Shown: positions 9,847 through 20,250 of the stretch, piece by piece | How the letters are laid out: each line of letters opens with the position of its first letter | Position numbering within the stretch: the stretch's first letter is position 1 | NCBI GenBank assembly: GCA_024349245.1 | Contig: JALDNG010000833.1 | Coordinates: 62,001-126,000 of the forward strand | Length of the DNA: 64,000 bases | Source: Neodontobutis hainanensis | Lineage: Eukaryota; Chordata; Actinopteri; Gobiiformes; Odontobutidae | Direction: 5' to 3' | Program-made: the position numbers and the translations under genes | Notes under the pieces: generated by a model | What the model was told of the DNA's origin: nothing | Seen by the model: only the letters and a program-made list of their open reading frames with translations | Databases searched by the model: none

Positions 9847-11798
9847 AAAGGCAAGGCAAGACAAGGCAATTTTATTTATATAGCACAATTCATACACTGG
9901 GTAACTCAAAGTGCTTTACAGAAATAAAAGACAATTTACAAGATTTATATTTGGAAACATAAGAAAGATTAAAAGCATTATAAAAGAAGAAGAGTGCAGA
10001 TAAAAAAAAACATTTTAAGTTGTGGTGTAGGCGGAGCTGAAAAGGAAGGTTTTTACCTCCCCTTGAACATTGTTAAAGTTGAGGCTTGTTTTACTTCATC
10101 TGGGAGGTTGTTCCAGGTTTTTGCTGCATGAAACTTAAACGCTGCTTCACCCTGTTTAGTTCTAACTCTGGGCACAAGCAGGAGGCCTGTCCCAGATGTT
10201 CTCCGAGGAGTCCGAGGAGGCTCATAAGCTACTAGCATTTTAGAAATATATTCTGGTGCTAAACCATTTAGAGACTTGTAAACCAGCAGTGCTGTTTTAA
10301 AGTCTATTCTCTGAGCAACAGGAAGCCAGTGCAGAGATTTTAAAACTGGACTGATGTGGTTGTACTTCCTGGTGTTAGTTAGAACCTGAGCAGCAGCGTT
10401 CTGAATAAGCTGCAGCTGTCTTAACCCTCGTTTTGAGAGACCAGTGAGCAGGCCATTACAGTAATCTAACCTGCTGGAGATAAAAGCATGAATAAGTTTC
10501 TCTAAGTCTGGTTGAGACATTATTCCTTTGACTCTGGAAATATTTTTAAGGTGATAAAATGCAGATGATGTAATTGACTTAATGTGACTCTGGAAATTTA
10601 AATCTGAGTCCATGATGACCCCTAGATTTCTAACCTGGGTTTTAGATTTTAGAGAAAGAGACTCGAGGTGACTGCTGACATTTTCTCTTTGTTTCTGTGG
10701 TCCAAAGATAATTATTTCAGTCTTGTTTCTGTTCAGTTGGAGAAAATTATTTTGCATCCACACATCAATCTGTTCGATGCAGTGACACAGTGAATGGATC
10801 GGTCCATTTTCACCTGCTGTGAGTGAGATGTAAATCTGAGTGTCATCTGCATAATTATGGTAGGATATGCCACAGCTGTGTATTAACTGACCTCTAGGAA
10901 GCATGTAAAGATTGAATAATAGAGGTCCCAAGATAGACCCCTGTGGAACCCCACTTGTCAGGGCCATTTGGTCTGATACACAGTTTCCAACAGAAACAAA
11001 GTACTTCCTGTCTTCAAGATAGGACTGAAACCATTTAAGAGCAGTTCCAGAGATACCTATCCATTCCTCTAATCTTTGTGACAGGATTTCATGGTCCACT
11101 GTATCAAACGCAGCACTCAAGTCCAACAGAACTAAGACAGAGACTTTGCCTGCGTCAGTGTTCAGACGAATGTCATTTGTGACTTTGATAAGTGCAGTCT
11201 CAGTCTGTGATGGGGCCTAAAACCTGACTGAAAAGGATCAAAGCAGTTGTTAAGTAATAGAAAGTCATTAAGTTGCTGATATACAACTTTTTCGATGACT
11301 TTCCCTAAAAATGGCAGGTTTGATATGGGCCTATAGTTGTTGAGCACTGTAGCATCAACACTGCTCTTCTTTAGGAGAGGCTTGATGACAGCAGTTTTTA
11401 AGGCCCTTGGAAATGTTCCAGACTGTAAGGAATTATTGACTATATCAGTGAGTTGTGGTAACAAACTACTTAGTACTGATTTTAGAAATCTAGTGGGTAG
11501 AACATCGAGGCAGCAGGTGGATGAGCTCTGGCTGGAGGCAGTTTTTTCAATTGTTCTGTCATTAATGGGTGTAAAATGTGTAAACTCAACCAAAGGTCTC
11601 CTATGTGGCTGCAGTGTTGTTGTTTGCCCTTTGGACTGTATCGCATGTTTAATGCCTTGAACCTTGTCGTTAAAAAACAATGCAAACTCATTGCATTTAG
11701 TGTTGGAAACTAATTCTGGAGGAAATGGAGTTGGAGGGTTTGTTAATCTGTTCACTGTAGCAAACAGGACACGTGAGTTGTTACTGCTGTTGTTGATG
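9847..11798 (-). mobile_element. 5'-truncated L2-type LINE inserted in the DIRS recombinase gene
   Basis: Minus-strand L2-group LINE, about 1.95 kb. Its 3' end is at about 9847-9890 (cttatatagcac-type block next to a GCCTTGTCTTGCC tail); its 5' truncation point is about 11798, just inside the segment preceding RT. DIRS recombinase sequence continues on both sides (WPNPA on the right, QLKVITSSFRS on the left). CAGCT next to both junctions may be the target duplication. It is the least damaged LINE in the window, so probably the most recent. Confidence 0.75.
10053..11126 (-). pseudogene. L2 ORF2: reverse transcriptase and C-terminal domain, long open stretch
   Basis: 357 uninterrupted codons from MDLSAAFDTVDHEIL to a stop. 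In order: the AAFDTVDH block (residues about 4-11), SGVPQGSILGPLLFNLYMLP (about 68-87), the catalytic YADDTQIY (about 102-109), LNRNKTEIIIFGP, NLGVIMDSDLNF, HAFISSRLDYCNGLLTGL, HISPVLKSLHWLPVAQRIDF, and the C-terminal EAAFKFHAAKTWNNLPDEV. This is the full polymerase core plus the L2/CR1 C-terminal module. The frame is lost upstream near 11150, and the endonuclease was never copied. The first methionine is internal to the original protein, so this is not a natural start. Confidence 0.85.
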
Positions 11799-12290
11799 AG
11801 CTGGGTTGGGCCAAAGATAAACCAGGCTTCCATCCTCACTGAGCGACATGCACGAAGAATGAACTGACAAGGCGCACAGGTCCCCTGCCCTCTTGGCGGA
11901 GGATAGTACCAACAGAAGGGCGGTCTTGAAGGAGAGCAGACGGACTTTCGCCCGCTCCAAGGGCTCAAAAGGAGGTCCAGACAGGCCATCCAAAACTGTC
12001 TGAAGGTCCCAGGGAGGCACCACCTGCCTAGAGGGGGGCCTCACCCTGCGTGCACCCTAAAGAAATTGCTTAACCAAAGGGTGACTACGAGCCATGTTGA
12101 TGTGGCACGACCACTATCCAGAAGTCCCTGTAGGAATTCCAGGACTACATTGACTGAACAACTACAGGGGTCCAACGTCCTGTCCCCACACCAAGCGGCA
12201 AAGAGGCCCCAGCGGGTGCCGTATGCCCTGGCCGTGGAAGGCGCCCTAGCACACTGGATGGTGGACACCACTGCCGGGAAGTCCTATACT
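11799..12290 (-). pseudogene. DIRS tyrosine recombinase, N-terminal half
   Basis: Two overlapping minus-strand pieces (12041-12271 and 11781-12044). The first has STARAYGTRWGLFAAWC and LEFLQGLLDSGRATSTW, the SAM-like DNA-binding start of DIRS recombinases. The second has VVPPWDLQTVLDGL, FKTALLLVLSSAKRAGDLCA and the LWPNPA block that leads into the catalytic half. A frame change occurs between them near 12045. It was continuous with 9439-9846 before the L2 insertion. Confidence 0.7.
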
Positions 12291-12601
12291 CATAAATCTC
12301 CCCCTTTCAACCGCCAGACTAGGAGCCTGCGGAAAAGGAATGGCCGGGACTGAAGGGAACCCGGGCCTGCAGAAGAGTGTCTGGTTGGTCGGGAGAGGCC
12401 ACGGGTCCGTCACCGCCAACTGCACTAGGCCCGGGTATCATACGGCACCCGGACTGTCCGGCGCCGCCACCAGGATGTGAAGTCCCTGTGAGTTCACCCT
12501 TCGAAGCAGAGGGGCCATGAGGCGTAGTAGCGGGAATGCATAGAGGAGGCCTACAAGCCACGACTCCTGAGCCAGCACGTCCATCCCTAGCGGTGGGTTG
12601 T

Positions 12602-13114
12602 CTAATGACCTGAGCGAGAACCAGAGTGGGAACTGTGCGTTCTCTGCACTGGCGAACAGGTCGGCCACAGGCTGATCGAACTGGCGCCAAATCTGTTGTG
12701 CGACCTTGGGCGCCAGGCCCCATTCGTCTTGTAGAGAGCCACCCCGGGACATCCTGTCTGCCCCTGCGTTGAGTGTCCCGAGCACCTGCCGCGCTTTAGG
12801 GAGGCCAGGTTTGTGTCTGCCCACATTAGGATCTCTGCTGCTCTCCGATGAAGGAGGGGGACCTGGTCCCTCTCTGCCTGTTTAGGTAGGCCACAACTGT
12901 CGTGTTGTCCGACCTGACCATCACATGCTCGTTTCAAGCTGGGAGCAAAGTGCAGAAGCACTCTCTGCACCGCTACCATCTCCAGTACATTGATATGGGA
13001 TAGCGTTGACTCCCAGGCCTGGCCCACTGCAAGCCGGCTCAAGGTCCCGCCCCATCCGGTGAGTGAAGCGTCCGTGAACACCTCGACATAGTGTGGCATG
13101 CATCCCATGTGCAC
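12602..13114 (-). pseudogene. DIRS RNase H region
   Basis: The minus-strand frame contains VEVFTDASLTGWGGTL (catalytic Asp block) and HINVLEMVAVQRVLLHF, the hallmark of DIRS and related RNase H domains placed after the reverse transcriptase. Frames shift downstream (12319-12824), where the remaining RNase H blocks (LPKARQVLGTLNAGADRMSR, QIWRQFDQPVADLFAS) are read in another frame. Sequence between here and the RT is interrupted by the solo LTR at 13237-13814. Confidence 0.7.
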
Positions 13115-13236
13115 TCCCAGTTAGAGACGGGGTGAGCCAGAATTCTAGGTCCTGCCGAGCCCCCTAGAACAGTGAGACCCGTGTCTGTCTGTCCCGCGTG
13201 GGATGCAATCGGTGCTGAGCAAACCAGCGTTGGAGC

Positions 13237-13814
13237 TGTGGTATATTTTTCATGTTATATGCTTATTTCTGTGTGCTTAGTTAGTTATTCATTTATGCAT
13301 GATAAGTTTATGTTATGTCTTTATGGTTAATACTTATGCATGGTTTGTAATCAAGTAAGGGATGTTATATTAATACATTTAGAAACATATTAAAGTAAAA
13401 GACAGAAAACTTAATGTCAGAAGAGTTTGGTTTAAAACATGATAAGTTTAAAGCACACACACATTGAAGGCCAAGATAAGAGACATGGGAGCCTAATGCT
13501 CAAGGTCAGAGATGAGAGGGGCCTAGCAGGTGGGAAAGTCCCAACGCATTACAGAATGACATCATAGAGTTAATAAAGAACGTCAAAGGCTCATCAAAGA
13601 TCACAGACTATGACTAAACTGTCATATCAAAACTGTATAAAAGGCTTACATTTTCTGTACAAAAATTGGTAGAGCTTGGGGAATAGCCTACTCGGGTTGT
13701 TTATTGTGTTGGTTGTGAGCAATAAAGACCCTATGGCATTGAAATGGCTGTGCGTTCATGACTTATTCAACACAAATTGTGCCAAAGGCTGAGAGGTCAG
13801 TAATGGACACAACA
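13237..13814 (+). mobile_element. Solo LTR, copy 1 (578 bp), with 4-bp target duplication
   Basis: Begins TGTGGTA and ends ACACAACA, so it has TG...CA ends, and is flanked by GAGC on both sides (13233-13236 and 13815-13818). It contains a plus-strand TATAAAAGG box near 13633 and an AATAAAG signal near 13720, in the order expected of U3-R-U5. No coding region adjoins it, so it is a solo LTR left by recombination. It shares its layout with 15879-16410 and 20248-20595. The superfamily cannot be assigned from the LTR alone. It interrupts the DIRS element. Confidence 0.75.
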
Positions 13815-14218
13815 GAGCCGTCTCATATGAAGGAGCCCCATGCGTACCACCGGGTGAGCCGCTGCCATCATGCTCAGCAGGGACCGGACCAGACAAGACG
13901 GGGCCGATGGAACCACCACCAGCTTCTGGGCCACAATCCTGAGTGCCCCACCTGTCTCCCCACGGGGAGTCGTTCGCGCATGGCCTCTGCATCCAATTCC
14001 AGTACCAGGTACGTCACCTGTTGAGCTGGCAACAACGAGCTCTTGGCCTGGTTCACCACAAACCCCAGCTTCAAGATGATGAGCCAGTCGTCTATGTAAG
14101 TTATGATCCTGAGACCCTGACGACGGAGCGTCTCCAGTGCTACCTCCACGCATTTGGAAAAAGTGCGTGGGGCGAGAGAGTAGCCAAACGGGAGAAGGTT
14201 GAACAGAAAACACCTGAA
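13815..14218 (-). pseudogene. DIRS reverse transcriptase fragment
   Basis: On the minus strand one frame reads LPFGYSLAPRTFSKCVEVAL, then RRQGLRIITYIDDWLIIL, then NQAKSSLLPAQQVTYL. The YIDDWLI catalytic box is diagnostic of DIRS-like and related retroelements, and differs clearly from the YADD boxes of the neighbouring LINEs. The 5' part of RT and gag are absent. The GC-rich, little-interrupted sequence suggests moderate age. Confidence 0.7.
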
Positions 14219-14345
14219 GTTTATGTATTTGAAATCCCTGAAAAAAAAAATTGAAAAAAGACTCAGTGGCGACCCCTAGAAAAGTCAAAATACATTGGGT
14301 CTATGGAAAGTGAAAGTCAATTTTTTCCAATGTAGCTGCCTATGT
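14219..14345 (-). repeat. Short copy of the GGGGTCGCCACT repeat family
   Basis: The reverse complement of this segment matches 40125-40245 closely (gacttttctaggggtcgcca, ttcaaatacataaa, ctttcactttccatag). It is a fragment of the same unclassified family seen at 30690-31575, 38580-39240 and 39720-40380. It forms the boundary of the DIRS element. Confidence 0.6.
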
Positions 14346-14900
14346 AGCCAGGGGTAGCAGGCCATAGTCAGCATCCCTGCTCTGTAGGACAAAACTTGGT
14401 GCTGCCTAGATAACGGCGGGGGCGAACCCACGGCCCCCGAATATCTGCACACCACCCCTGGCAGTTGCAGAGTGAAACCTGGGTCGTTTACATTAAAGTT
14501 ACTTGAGAGCGCAGGGAACCACCTCTTAAGCCCCTCCCCTGTGAGAGTAGAAGGTGCCAGTACAGTTGTAAGTACTCCGGACCCACCTAAGCCAAGCACA
14601 ATCCGCCTGCGCGGCGTGTTGGATGGGGGCAGGCCATAGGGAGCTGGAAGGGATGATCCAGAAGCGTGCTCTTTTAATGAGAAGTAACGGGCCCTGCGGC
14701 CTTTATTAACATGATTCTCATTACAAGAAGACATATGAGAGCGGGTGCCTGCGCCCATCTCACTTCCTCTTCTCCCGGGATTTTCACGCCCTGCGCTACA
14801 CGATGCAGGGACAGTCAGCAGCGGCAACGGTGAGGCGGACCCTCACTCGCCCCCGGGGTCACGTGGAAGCCTGACGCCGTTAAAACATCTGCAGCAGTTT
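14346..14900 (-). other. GC-rich stretch with an unassigned 180-codon open frame
   Basis: The minus-strand frame 14285-14827 stays open for 180 codons, rare for non-repeat DNA in this window, but its translation has no motif I recognise and begins inside a different repeat. The DNA is GC-richer than its surroundings and contains several CpGs. It might be a promoter-proximal or repeat-derived segment. I assign no function. Confidence 0.3.
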
Positions 14901-15878
14901 TTTGTTCAAATTATTATTTTATTTATATGTGTTCAATCACTTTTGAAATAAAATACAGTGATTTTCAAAACACTGCATTCTTTTTTAATATCTTTTACAT
15001 ATCTACACATTTAACATTTTAACATTTTTTTTAGTTTTTGATTTTATATTACTAAATGGTAGATACAATTATAAGTAAGGCATGCCCATACTTAAAGCAG
15101 AAAAAAGTTTGTTTAAATTGTAAAACATGATACAATACATTTAATTCAAAATAAAAATATATATATTTTTAGTGTGTAAAAGGTGCCACATATGTTTGTG
15201 AAGCAGTTCCAAATGGTTTGAGAAGCAACAAACAAAGCCATGTCCCATCAGGTTGTAAGGGCGAAGGTGGAAATGGCAAGGATGTGATTAGGAGTTTAAA
15301 AGTACTGCTGCAGGACTGGACCCTGTGGAAAATCAGAAAAAAATAAATAAATAAATCACACAAAACAGATGGAAGTTGGCCTGTCTTGGTTGAAAGCCCA
15401 CTCACCACGACTGGTTCACAACACAATGTCAGCCAACGAGTTGTGTCCACGGTCAACTTGACACCACAATAGTAATCTATGGCCGCGCCTATCGCAGAAA
15501 GCGGGCTCTCTCTGCCACTATATCAGTACTTTCCCACTGTGTTTCCACTAGTTCTAATTGGTTTCAACAGGTGAGAGAGTGTCCTAATCTAGGTGCAATG
15601 TAGCTTGCAAAGTGAGCAAATAAGTATATAAGGGTACATCTCAATAGAAAAATACTAACAAATTGGTAGACTAAATAGATTAGAAGAACAACTTTCAGTA
15701 AGTCTGCCTTTTCTGTTCGAGCTTCTAAATTACGCAATATTATTCCAACTACCATCCGAGAAATTAATAATTTAAGTGGATTATTTCATTCTTTTAAAAA
15801 TGTGTCTCTTCAGATCAGACTTGTCAGTATTAAAACCATCTCTGTTTCTCTTTGCTTAATAAGATGTCTGTAGTGTAA
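14901..15878. other. No gene recognised
   Basis: AT-rich sequence without supportable coding or repeat signals. Short open frames at 15169-15456 and 15564-15755 (minus) look like chance. Confidence 0.45.
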
Positions 15879-16410
15879 TGTGGTGTAATATTTCTATGTG
15901 AAGGGTATGTTTTTGCGTGGCTTAGGTTATTTTTCACTTTGAGGGGTTTATGTTACTTGTTTATATTATCTTAGGATTTATACTTATGCATGGATGGGAA
16001 TATGTTATGATAATACAGCTAAGATCATGGGAAGGTAAAAGAGAAAACATGATATCAAAAATGTATGGTTTAAATCATGATAAGGTGGTTGTGCAAACAC
16101 ACACAGGGAAAATTTACTAAGACAGGACAAAGAGTCTTTGTCTGGAGAAACCAGGTTTCAAAGGAAGAAGATGCCGATGAGGAGGGGTCCTCAAAGCCTT
16201 AACGAAATAGACATAAATAAACTGTCATGTGAAAACTGTATAAAACCTTGGGTCTAATGTACAATCATCAGTAGAGAAGGTGTATCTACTCGGGTCGTTT
16301 ATTATGTTGGTTGTGAACAATAAAGACTCTATGGCATTGAAATTTAATGCGTTCATGACTTATTCCATCTGATTGTGCCAAAGACTGAGAGGTCAGTTTT
16401 GGACACAACA
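15879..16410 (+). mobile_element. Solo LTR, copy 2 (532 bp), with 4-bp target duplication
   Basis: Begins TGTGGTGTAATA and ends GGACACAACA, flanked by GTAA on both sides (15875-15878 and 16411-16414). It carries the same internal landmarks as copy 1: a gtataaaacc TATA-like box near 16238, ctactcgggtcgtttatt, then caataaagactctatggcat near 16317. A short ACACACACA tract at about 16098 corresponds to the tract in copy 1 and to the long (AC)n in copy 3. Confidence 0.75.
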
Positions 16411-17200
16411 GTAACTAATGCATGTTTTCTATTTGTCCTTTTTAATATTGACAGTGTGTTTTATTTGTTCTCCTAATGGCCTGCATGTTATTAATGATGT
16501 TTCTGATAAAGCAGCTGCTCGTTTGTGACTCACTGTTCAGTTCTACAATAACCCATGTGGACTAATGTTACTCTGGCATATTATACAGTTGTACTGTCTG
16601 TTGGTCAGTATGTACTGCCCTTGTAATAAAGATGACACATAAAGCTTTGGGGACCCTTTAAATCAGCGCAGAAGCAATCCCTCTCAAAGTGTTGACTGCA
16701 CAACTAGGAGTCTAGTTCTGTCTCCTCATCTTCAACACCCACTGGTCCAGTCTGTCTGGATCACCTAGAGGAAAACTTAAACAAACATACAAAAACACAT
16801 TAAGTGCTATTATAACCTTAAAATGTTACCAAACTAGTACCGTACCTAGTAATACACATAACGCTAGAACAATCTTAAGTTCAATTACAATTTTATAGAA
16901 AAAGTTATTTCATTTTTTTTTTTGAGATAATCTAACATTATTATCTCGTACATAATGATAGCATGTTATTTTCAAAAGTCATTAGCGGTGGGCTTCAGAT
17001 CATTCACGGTAGCCTACCATAGCGTATATTCTACAGTCATTGCATACACTGTAAAATCAAATAGTATGTTTACTTAATTTTAACTAAAATATTGAGATTA
17101 CTACAAATTAGTAATTGTTGTTAACATTTTGAAATGCATAGTTTACAATGCTAGCTAAAACGAAGTAAAATTACTTCAAGAGTTCAAGTCAATGTATTAA
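16411..17200. other. No gene recognised
   Basis: Unassigned sequence. No splice-flanked coding segment or named repeat could be supported. Confidence 0.4.
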
Positions 17201-17229
17201 GCATGCGCACTGAAGCATAACGCCCCGCC

Positions 17230-18549
17230 TCCACACATTGTTGAAGCCGTTGGAGCACATGTGCTGAGGATTCAGCGTTTTGTCTAATTTAAGGTAATTA
17301 ACTAATTGTTTTGCTTGTTACTCCTTATTGAGCTACAAAAAATGATTAGATTTGTAAAATGGGCTGCTGGGGAGCGTACTTCAGAAAGTGCTAGAATTGT
17401 GCATGAGCAGGAACGTGCCGAATGCGCGGTCAGAAAGTCTTGTGGCACTATTTAGCTAGCTAAATAGCAATGGAAATCCAGTTATTCTGTCTAAAGTTCC
17501 AAAACAAGATAAGTGTGTCTAGGTGAAGTAAAGTTGCCCATGTCCAAGTCAGTTTTGAGAGCAGAGGGCACTCTATGCCACTAATCATTAGTAGCTGATG
17601 CTATTATCACATCAATACTGCTGTAGCATGTGCTAAACCAGTTCAATGGTATAACAGTTACACATGCAGCGTTTTTTGCAAGTTCTCTTCATATTTTTTA
17701 AGGTAAGCTGATTGTAAGTAACAAGGTAGTTAGAAACAATGGTCGTAACATTTAACTGGAAACTAATGATGGCATAAGAGAGTTAAAATCATGTTGTATT
17801 TGACTCTGAATGATTGGTCTCTGTGCTAGCTAAAATGGCGGACAGTAGACACTACAGCGCCCAAAACTAGGCTTCCAATGTGTTCTAAAATGAGGGACCT
17901 TACTCACGCAGTGGTGTTCAGACTCACACGGTAGTAGACTTTACAGAGCCAATGTTTAGGAATAATTTTTAGCCATATGAATTGCTATGCTTATGTTATA
18001 TTAACAAATACATAGAATTTAAAACAATTTCTTGTTACAACAGCGGACCCTAAGAAAGTGTCTTTATCAGGGCTAAAAAAACAACAATTAGGGCTGTGAT
18101 GGTTGCAATTTTTTACCACTCCTGAAACTCGCCATGTGCTTAGGGAGGAGGGTTTATTATACACATTTATTAAATACAAGTGAACACAGTAGGAGAGATG
18201 GAAAATGTAGTGTTTTTCAGTTAAAAGTAACTTCATTACTCAAATGCCTTTGCCATTTGAGTAATGACATAACTTTTTGTCTTTTAGGTCACCTCTTTGT
18301 TGTCTTCTGACATGCAGTGGAAATGTAAGTTCTGCTCTTTTACTTCTGAAAAGAGGGCACAACTTCTTAAGCATAAACCATGGAACATGTTCTCATATTG
18401 CTCCAATACCATGCCTCCATTCAGAGTGTCCATGCACCTTTAAGTCATTTAATGCCTTAAAAGTACATTTATTAAAAATCCATTGCCAGCAAAGTGCTGT
18501 ATTTGCAGGAAGCTCTAATAGTAGTCCAGTAAGTTACAAGTGCTTGTAA
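17230..18549 (+). pseudogene. 5' fragment of a paired-C2H2 zinc-finger gene of a multicopy fish family
   Basis: A frame from ATG 18311 reads MQWKCKFCSFTSEKRAQLLK, a first C2H2 finger (CKFC...H). About one codon later the frame slips near 18370, and the next frame reads HGTCSHIAPIPCLHSECPC followed by TFKSFNALKVHLLKIH, a second finger. A poly-pyrimidine tract and AG precede it at about 18288. A GC-richer candidate first exon at about 17230-17292 ends in a GTAATT donor. Many fish genomes carry related proteins with this N-terminus and a C-terminus like that encoded at 62663-64000; I recall this without a search. The slip and the missing downstream exons indicate a broken copy. Confidence 0.4.
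18235..18265. repeat. Perfect 12-bp palindrome with 7-nt loop
   Basis: Arms ATTACTCAAATG and CATTTGAGTAAT are exact complements around CCTTTGC. It lies just upstream of the candidate zinc-finger exon. Confidence 0.8.
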
Positions 18550-18775
18550 CAGTGTCCGTAGCACTGGTGAATGAATGTGTGTGACTGTAGAGGTGTGTTT
18601 GGTGGTGGTAGAAGAAGGTTGAGCACCGTTTGTGTGACAGCCCCCCTCTCTGTCTGCCCCAGGAGTGAATTTGTGTGAATGGGGTGAGTGGAAGCACGAT
18701 GTAAAGTGCTTTGGGTGCCCGAGAAGGGTGCAGGAAAGCGCTATATAAATGCATGCCATTTACCAATTACCATTT
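18550..18775 (+). mobile_element. SINE-like element with LINE-type 3' tail
   Basis: Ends in gatgtaaagtgctttgggtg followed by AAAGCGCTATATAAATGCATGCCATTT, the GCxxTATATAAATxCA tail shared by many fish SINEs and their partner LINEs. The body shows no coding signal. I do not recognise an internal RNA polymerase III promoter here, so the class is tentative. Confidence 0.4.
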
Positions 18776-18828
18776 ACCCCATCCTTCTAAGAGAGTAATT
18801 TATTGAGCATGTGGGATTATTCCCACCG

Positions 18829-19122
18829 GGGCCAAAATAAGATTCAGGATGCCTGGGCCCCGGAGGTGTTCATTGTAGTAAAACTTTAATTTGACTTTTT
18901 TACCAGGGTTTTAAATTGTTGGGACAGGGAGATTCACAGAAAATTTTTGATGTTCTCCAAGACAAGTATGGGTGTAGGAGGTCATGTCTCACTGCAACAG
19001 GCTTTCTTTTGTAGAAGACAGCAGGAGGGGGAATCTCTACAAGAATTTCACGTGCGTTGTATTGGCTGAGGAGAGGGTGAGGGCCAAAATAAGATTCAGG
19101 ATGCCTGGGCCCCGGAGGTGTT
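18829..19122 (+). mobile_element. Gypsy-type gag scrap between two 42-bp direct repeats
   Basis: An identical 42-bp sequence (starting gggccaaaataagattcagg) occurs at 18829-18870 and 19081-19122. Between them, a plus-strand frame near 18993-19065 reads QQAFFCRRQQEGESLQEF, which resembles the FFSRRQxxGESLxDF block of Gypsy/PNMA-type capsid proteins. Frames around it are broken. The direct repeats could be a target-type duplication, or a replication-slippage duplication carrying the scrap with it. Confidence 0.4.
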
Positions 19123-19479
19123 AATTGTGGTAAGGCCTCCTGATCCTGGAAAGTCTGTGTATGCAGTGGTGCATCAATGCAAGCCCACAGAGGTGTGTCA
19201 TGTACACCAAAGCATGCTTAAGCCAATACTATACAGTCTTTCACCTCAGTCAGTCCCAACCACCCTTTCCCACTAGGGCCACGGCTATCTACCAGGCAGA
19301 CAGCGGGAAGGCATCCCAACCCCCACCGTCTACCAGTGAGAGTGCAGAATAGGGTAGGTGGGGCAACAAATTCCAAAATGCAGGGGTCAAGCTGTTCTTC
19401 CTTGGCCTTCTAATGATCGTGGTTCTAAATTGTCGGGACGTCAATTTAAGAATTCCAGGGTGAGATTGTAAACCGGTGG

Positions 19480-20130
19480 CTGGTACATACGGCCACCGTA
19501 TTATGTAGTGCCGGCTCGCGCATGCACTATTGCACACTTCCGCTTTTCTCGGTGTATATAAGGGTTGCAGACAGTGTACAGAGTGGAGTGTTGTGCTGTG
19601 AAGCCTGGTAGGTGAGAGTTGTTGTGTTTTATTACATAACTGGTTGTTTTGCTACCCTCGTGTTGTATATGTTTCTTACAGACACGTGAAGGTTTGCTGC
19701 TGAGGGCTGTGTACAACGGATGGGCTAGGGACATTATGGTCTCTGTCCGGCTTCGGTTTTAAACTCTGACGACCACTGCTGCTTTGTTTTGGTTTTATGT
19801 TTTGTTTGGGTTATTCTTTTGTTTGTTTTGTATAAAGTGTTTGTCTTTAGTTTATTTCTATCACTGTTTAATTTCTATTTTTTGTTAGTGTCTTTTAGGT
19901 TAGTCTCTTATTTTAGTGTTGAATACCTCTATTTTAATACTGTCTGTACTTTTGTTTTCCTAGGGGTCTAGTCGAGCGTGGTTGCCTGTGAAGTTGTTCT
20001 TTTTTTTTATAAATAAATGGGTGCAGGGACACTTAGTATCATTCCTGTTATAGTTTGTGGTGTTTTTATTTTTTGTATAAAATAAAAGTGGAAAAGCTTT
20101 AAATTGACTCTGCGCGTGTTAGATCACCAC
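19480..20130 (+). promoter_or_regulatory. LTR/promoter-like stretch with TATA box and polyadenylation signal
   Basis: A GTATATAAGGG box at about 19551-19561 follows a GC-rich segment. About 45 bp later is a likely transcript start region, then a GGTAGGTGAG donor-like site at about 19609. AATAAA occurs at about 20089 in ataaaataaaagtgg. Together this looks like an LTR with promoter and poly(A) signal, possibly linked to the gag scrap upstream, but I could not define TG/CA ends or target duplications. Confidence 0.3.
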
Positions 20131-20188
20131 CTGCATTCATTAGTGTACTTTTTAATCGGTTAAAGAGAAAAAAATAATAAAGTTTAAT

Positions 20189-20190
<2 letters not shown>

Positions 20191-20247
<57 letters not shown>
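20191..20247. repeat. (AC)n microsatellite
   Basis: About 28 uninterrupted AC units. It sits where the two intact LTR copies have only 4-5 AC units, so it appears to have grown from the LTR's own short tract. Confidence 0.95.

Positions 20248-20250
<3 letters not shown>

Larger units (their letters stand above)
8671..14218 (-). mobile_element. DIRS-type tyrosine-recombinase retrotransposon, nested and truncated
   Basis: Minus-strand element whose order (reverse transcriptase 14.2-13.8 kb, RNase H 13.1-12.6 kb, tyrosine recombinase 12.3-9.4 kb, then a repeat-rich 3' end) matches DIRS retroelements, which integrate with a recombinase rather than a DDE integrase. Gag and the 5' terminus are missing. 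At 14218 it meets another repeat family. Two later insertions interrupt it: an L2 LINE at 9847-11798 inside the recombinase gene, and a solo LTR at 13237-13814 between RT and RNase H. Removing them leaves roughly 3 kb. Coding frames are broken, so it is inactive. Confidence 0.75.

Noticed and set aside
11781..11989. Apparent fusion protein joining recombinase-like and LINE-like residues
   Set aside because: Frames run across the junction of the L2 insertion in the DIRS element; no evidence of a real fusion gene.
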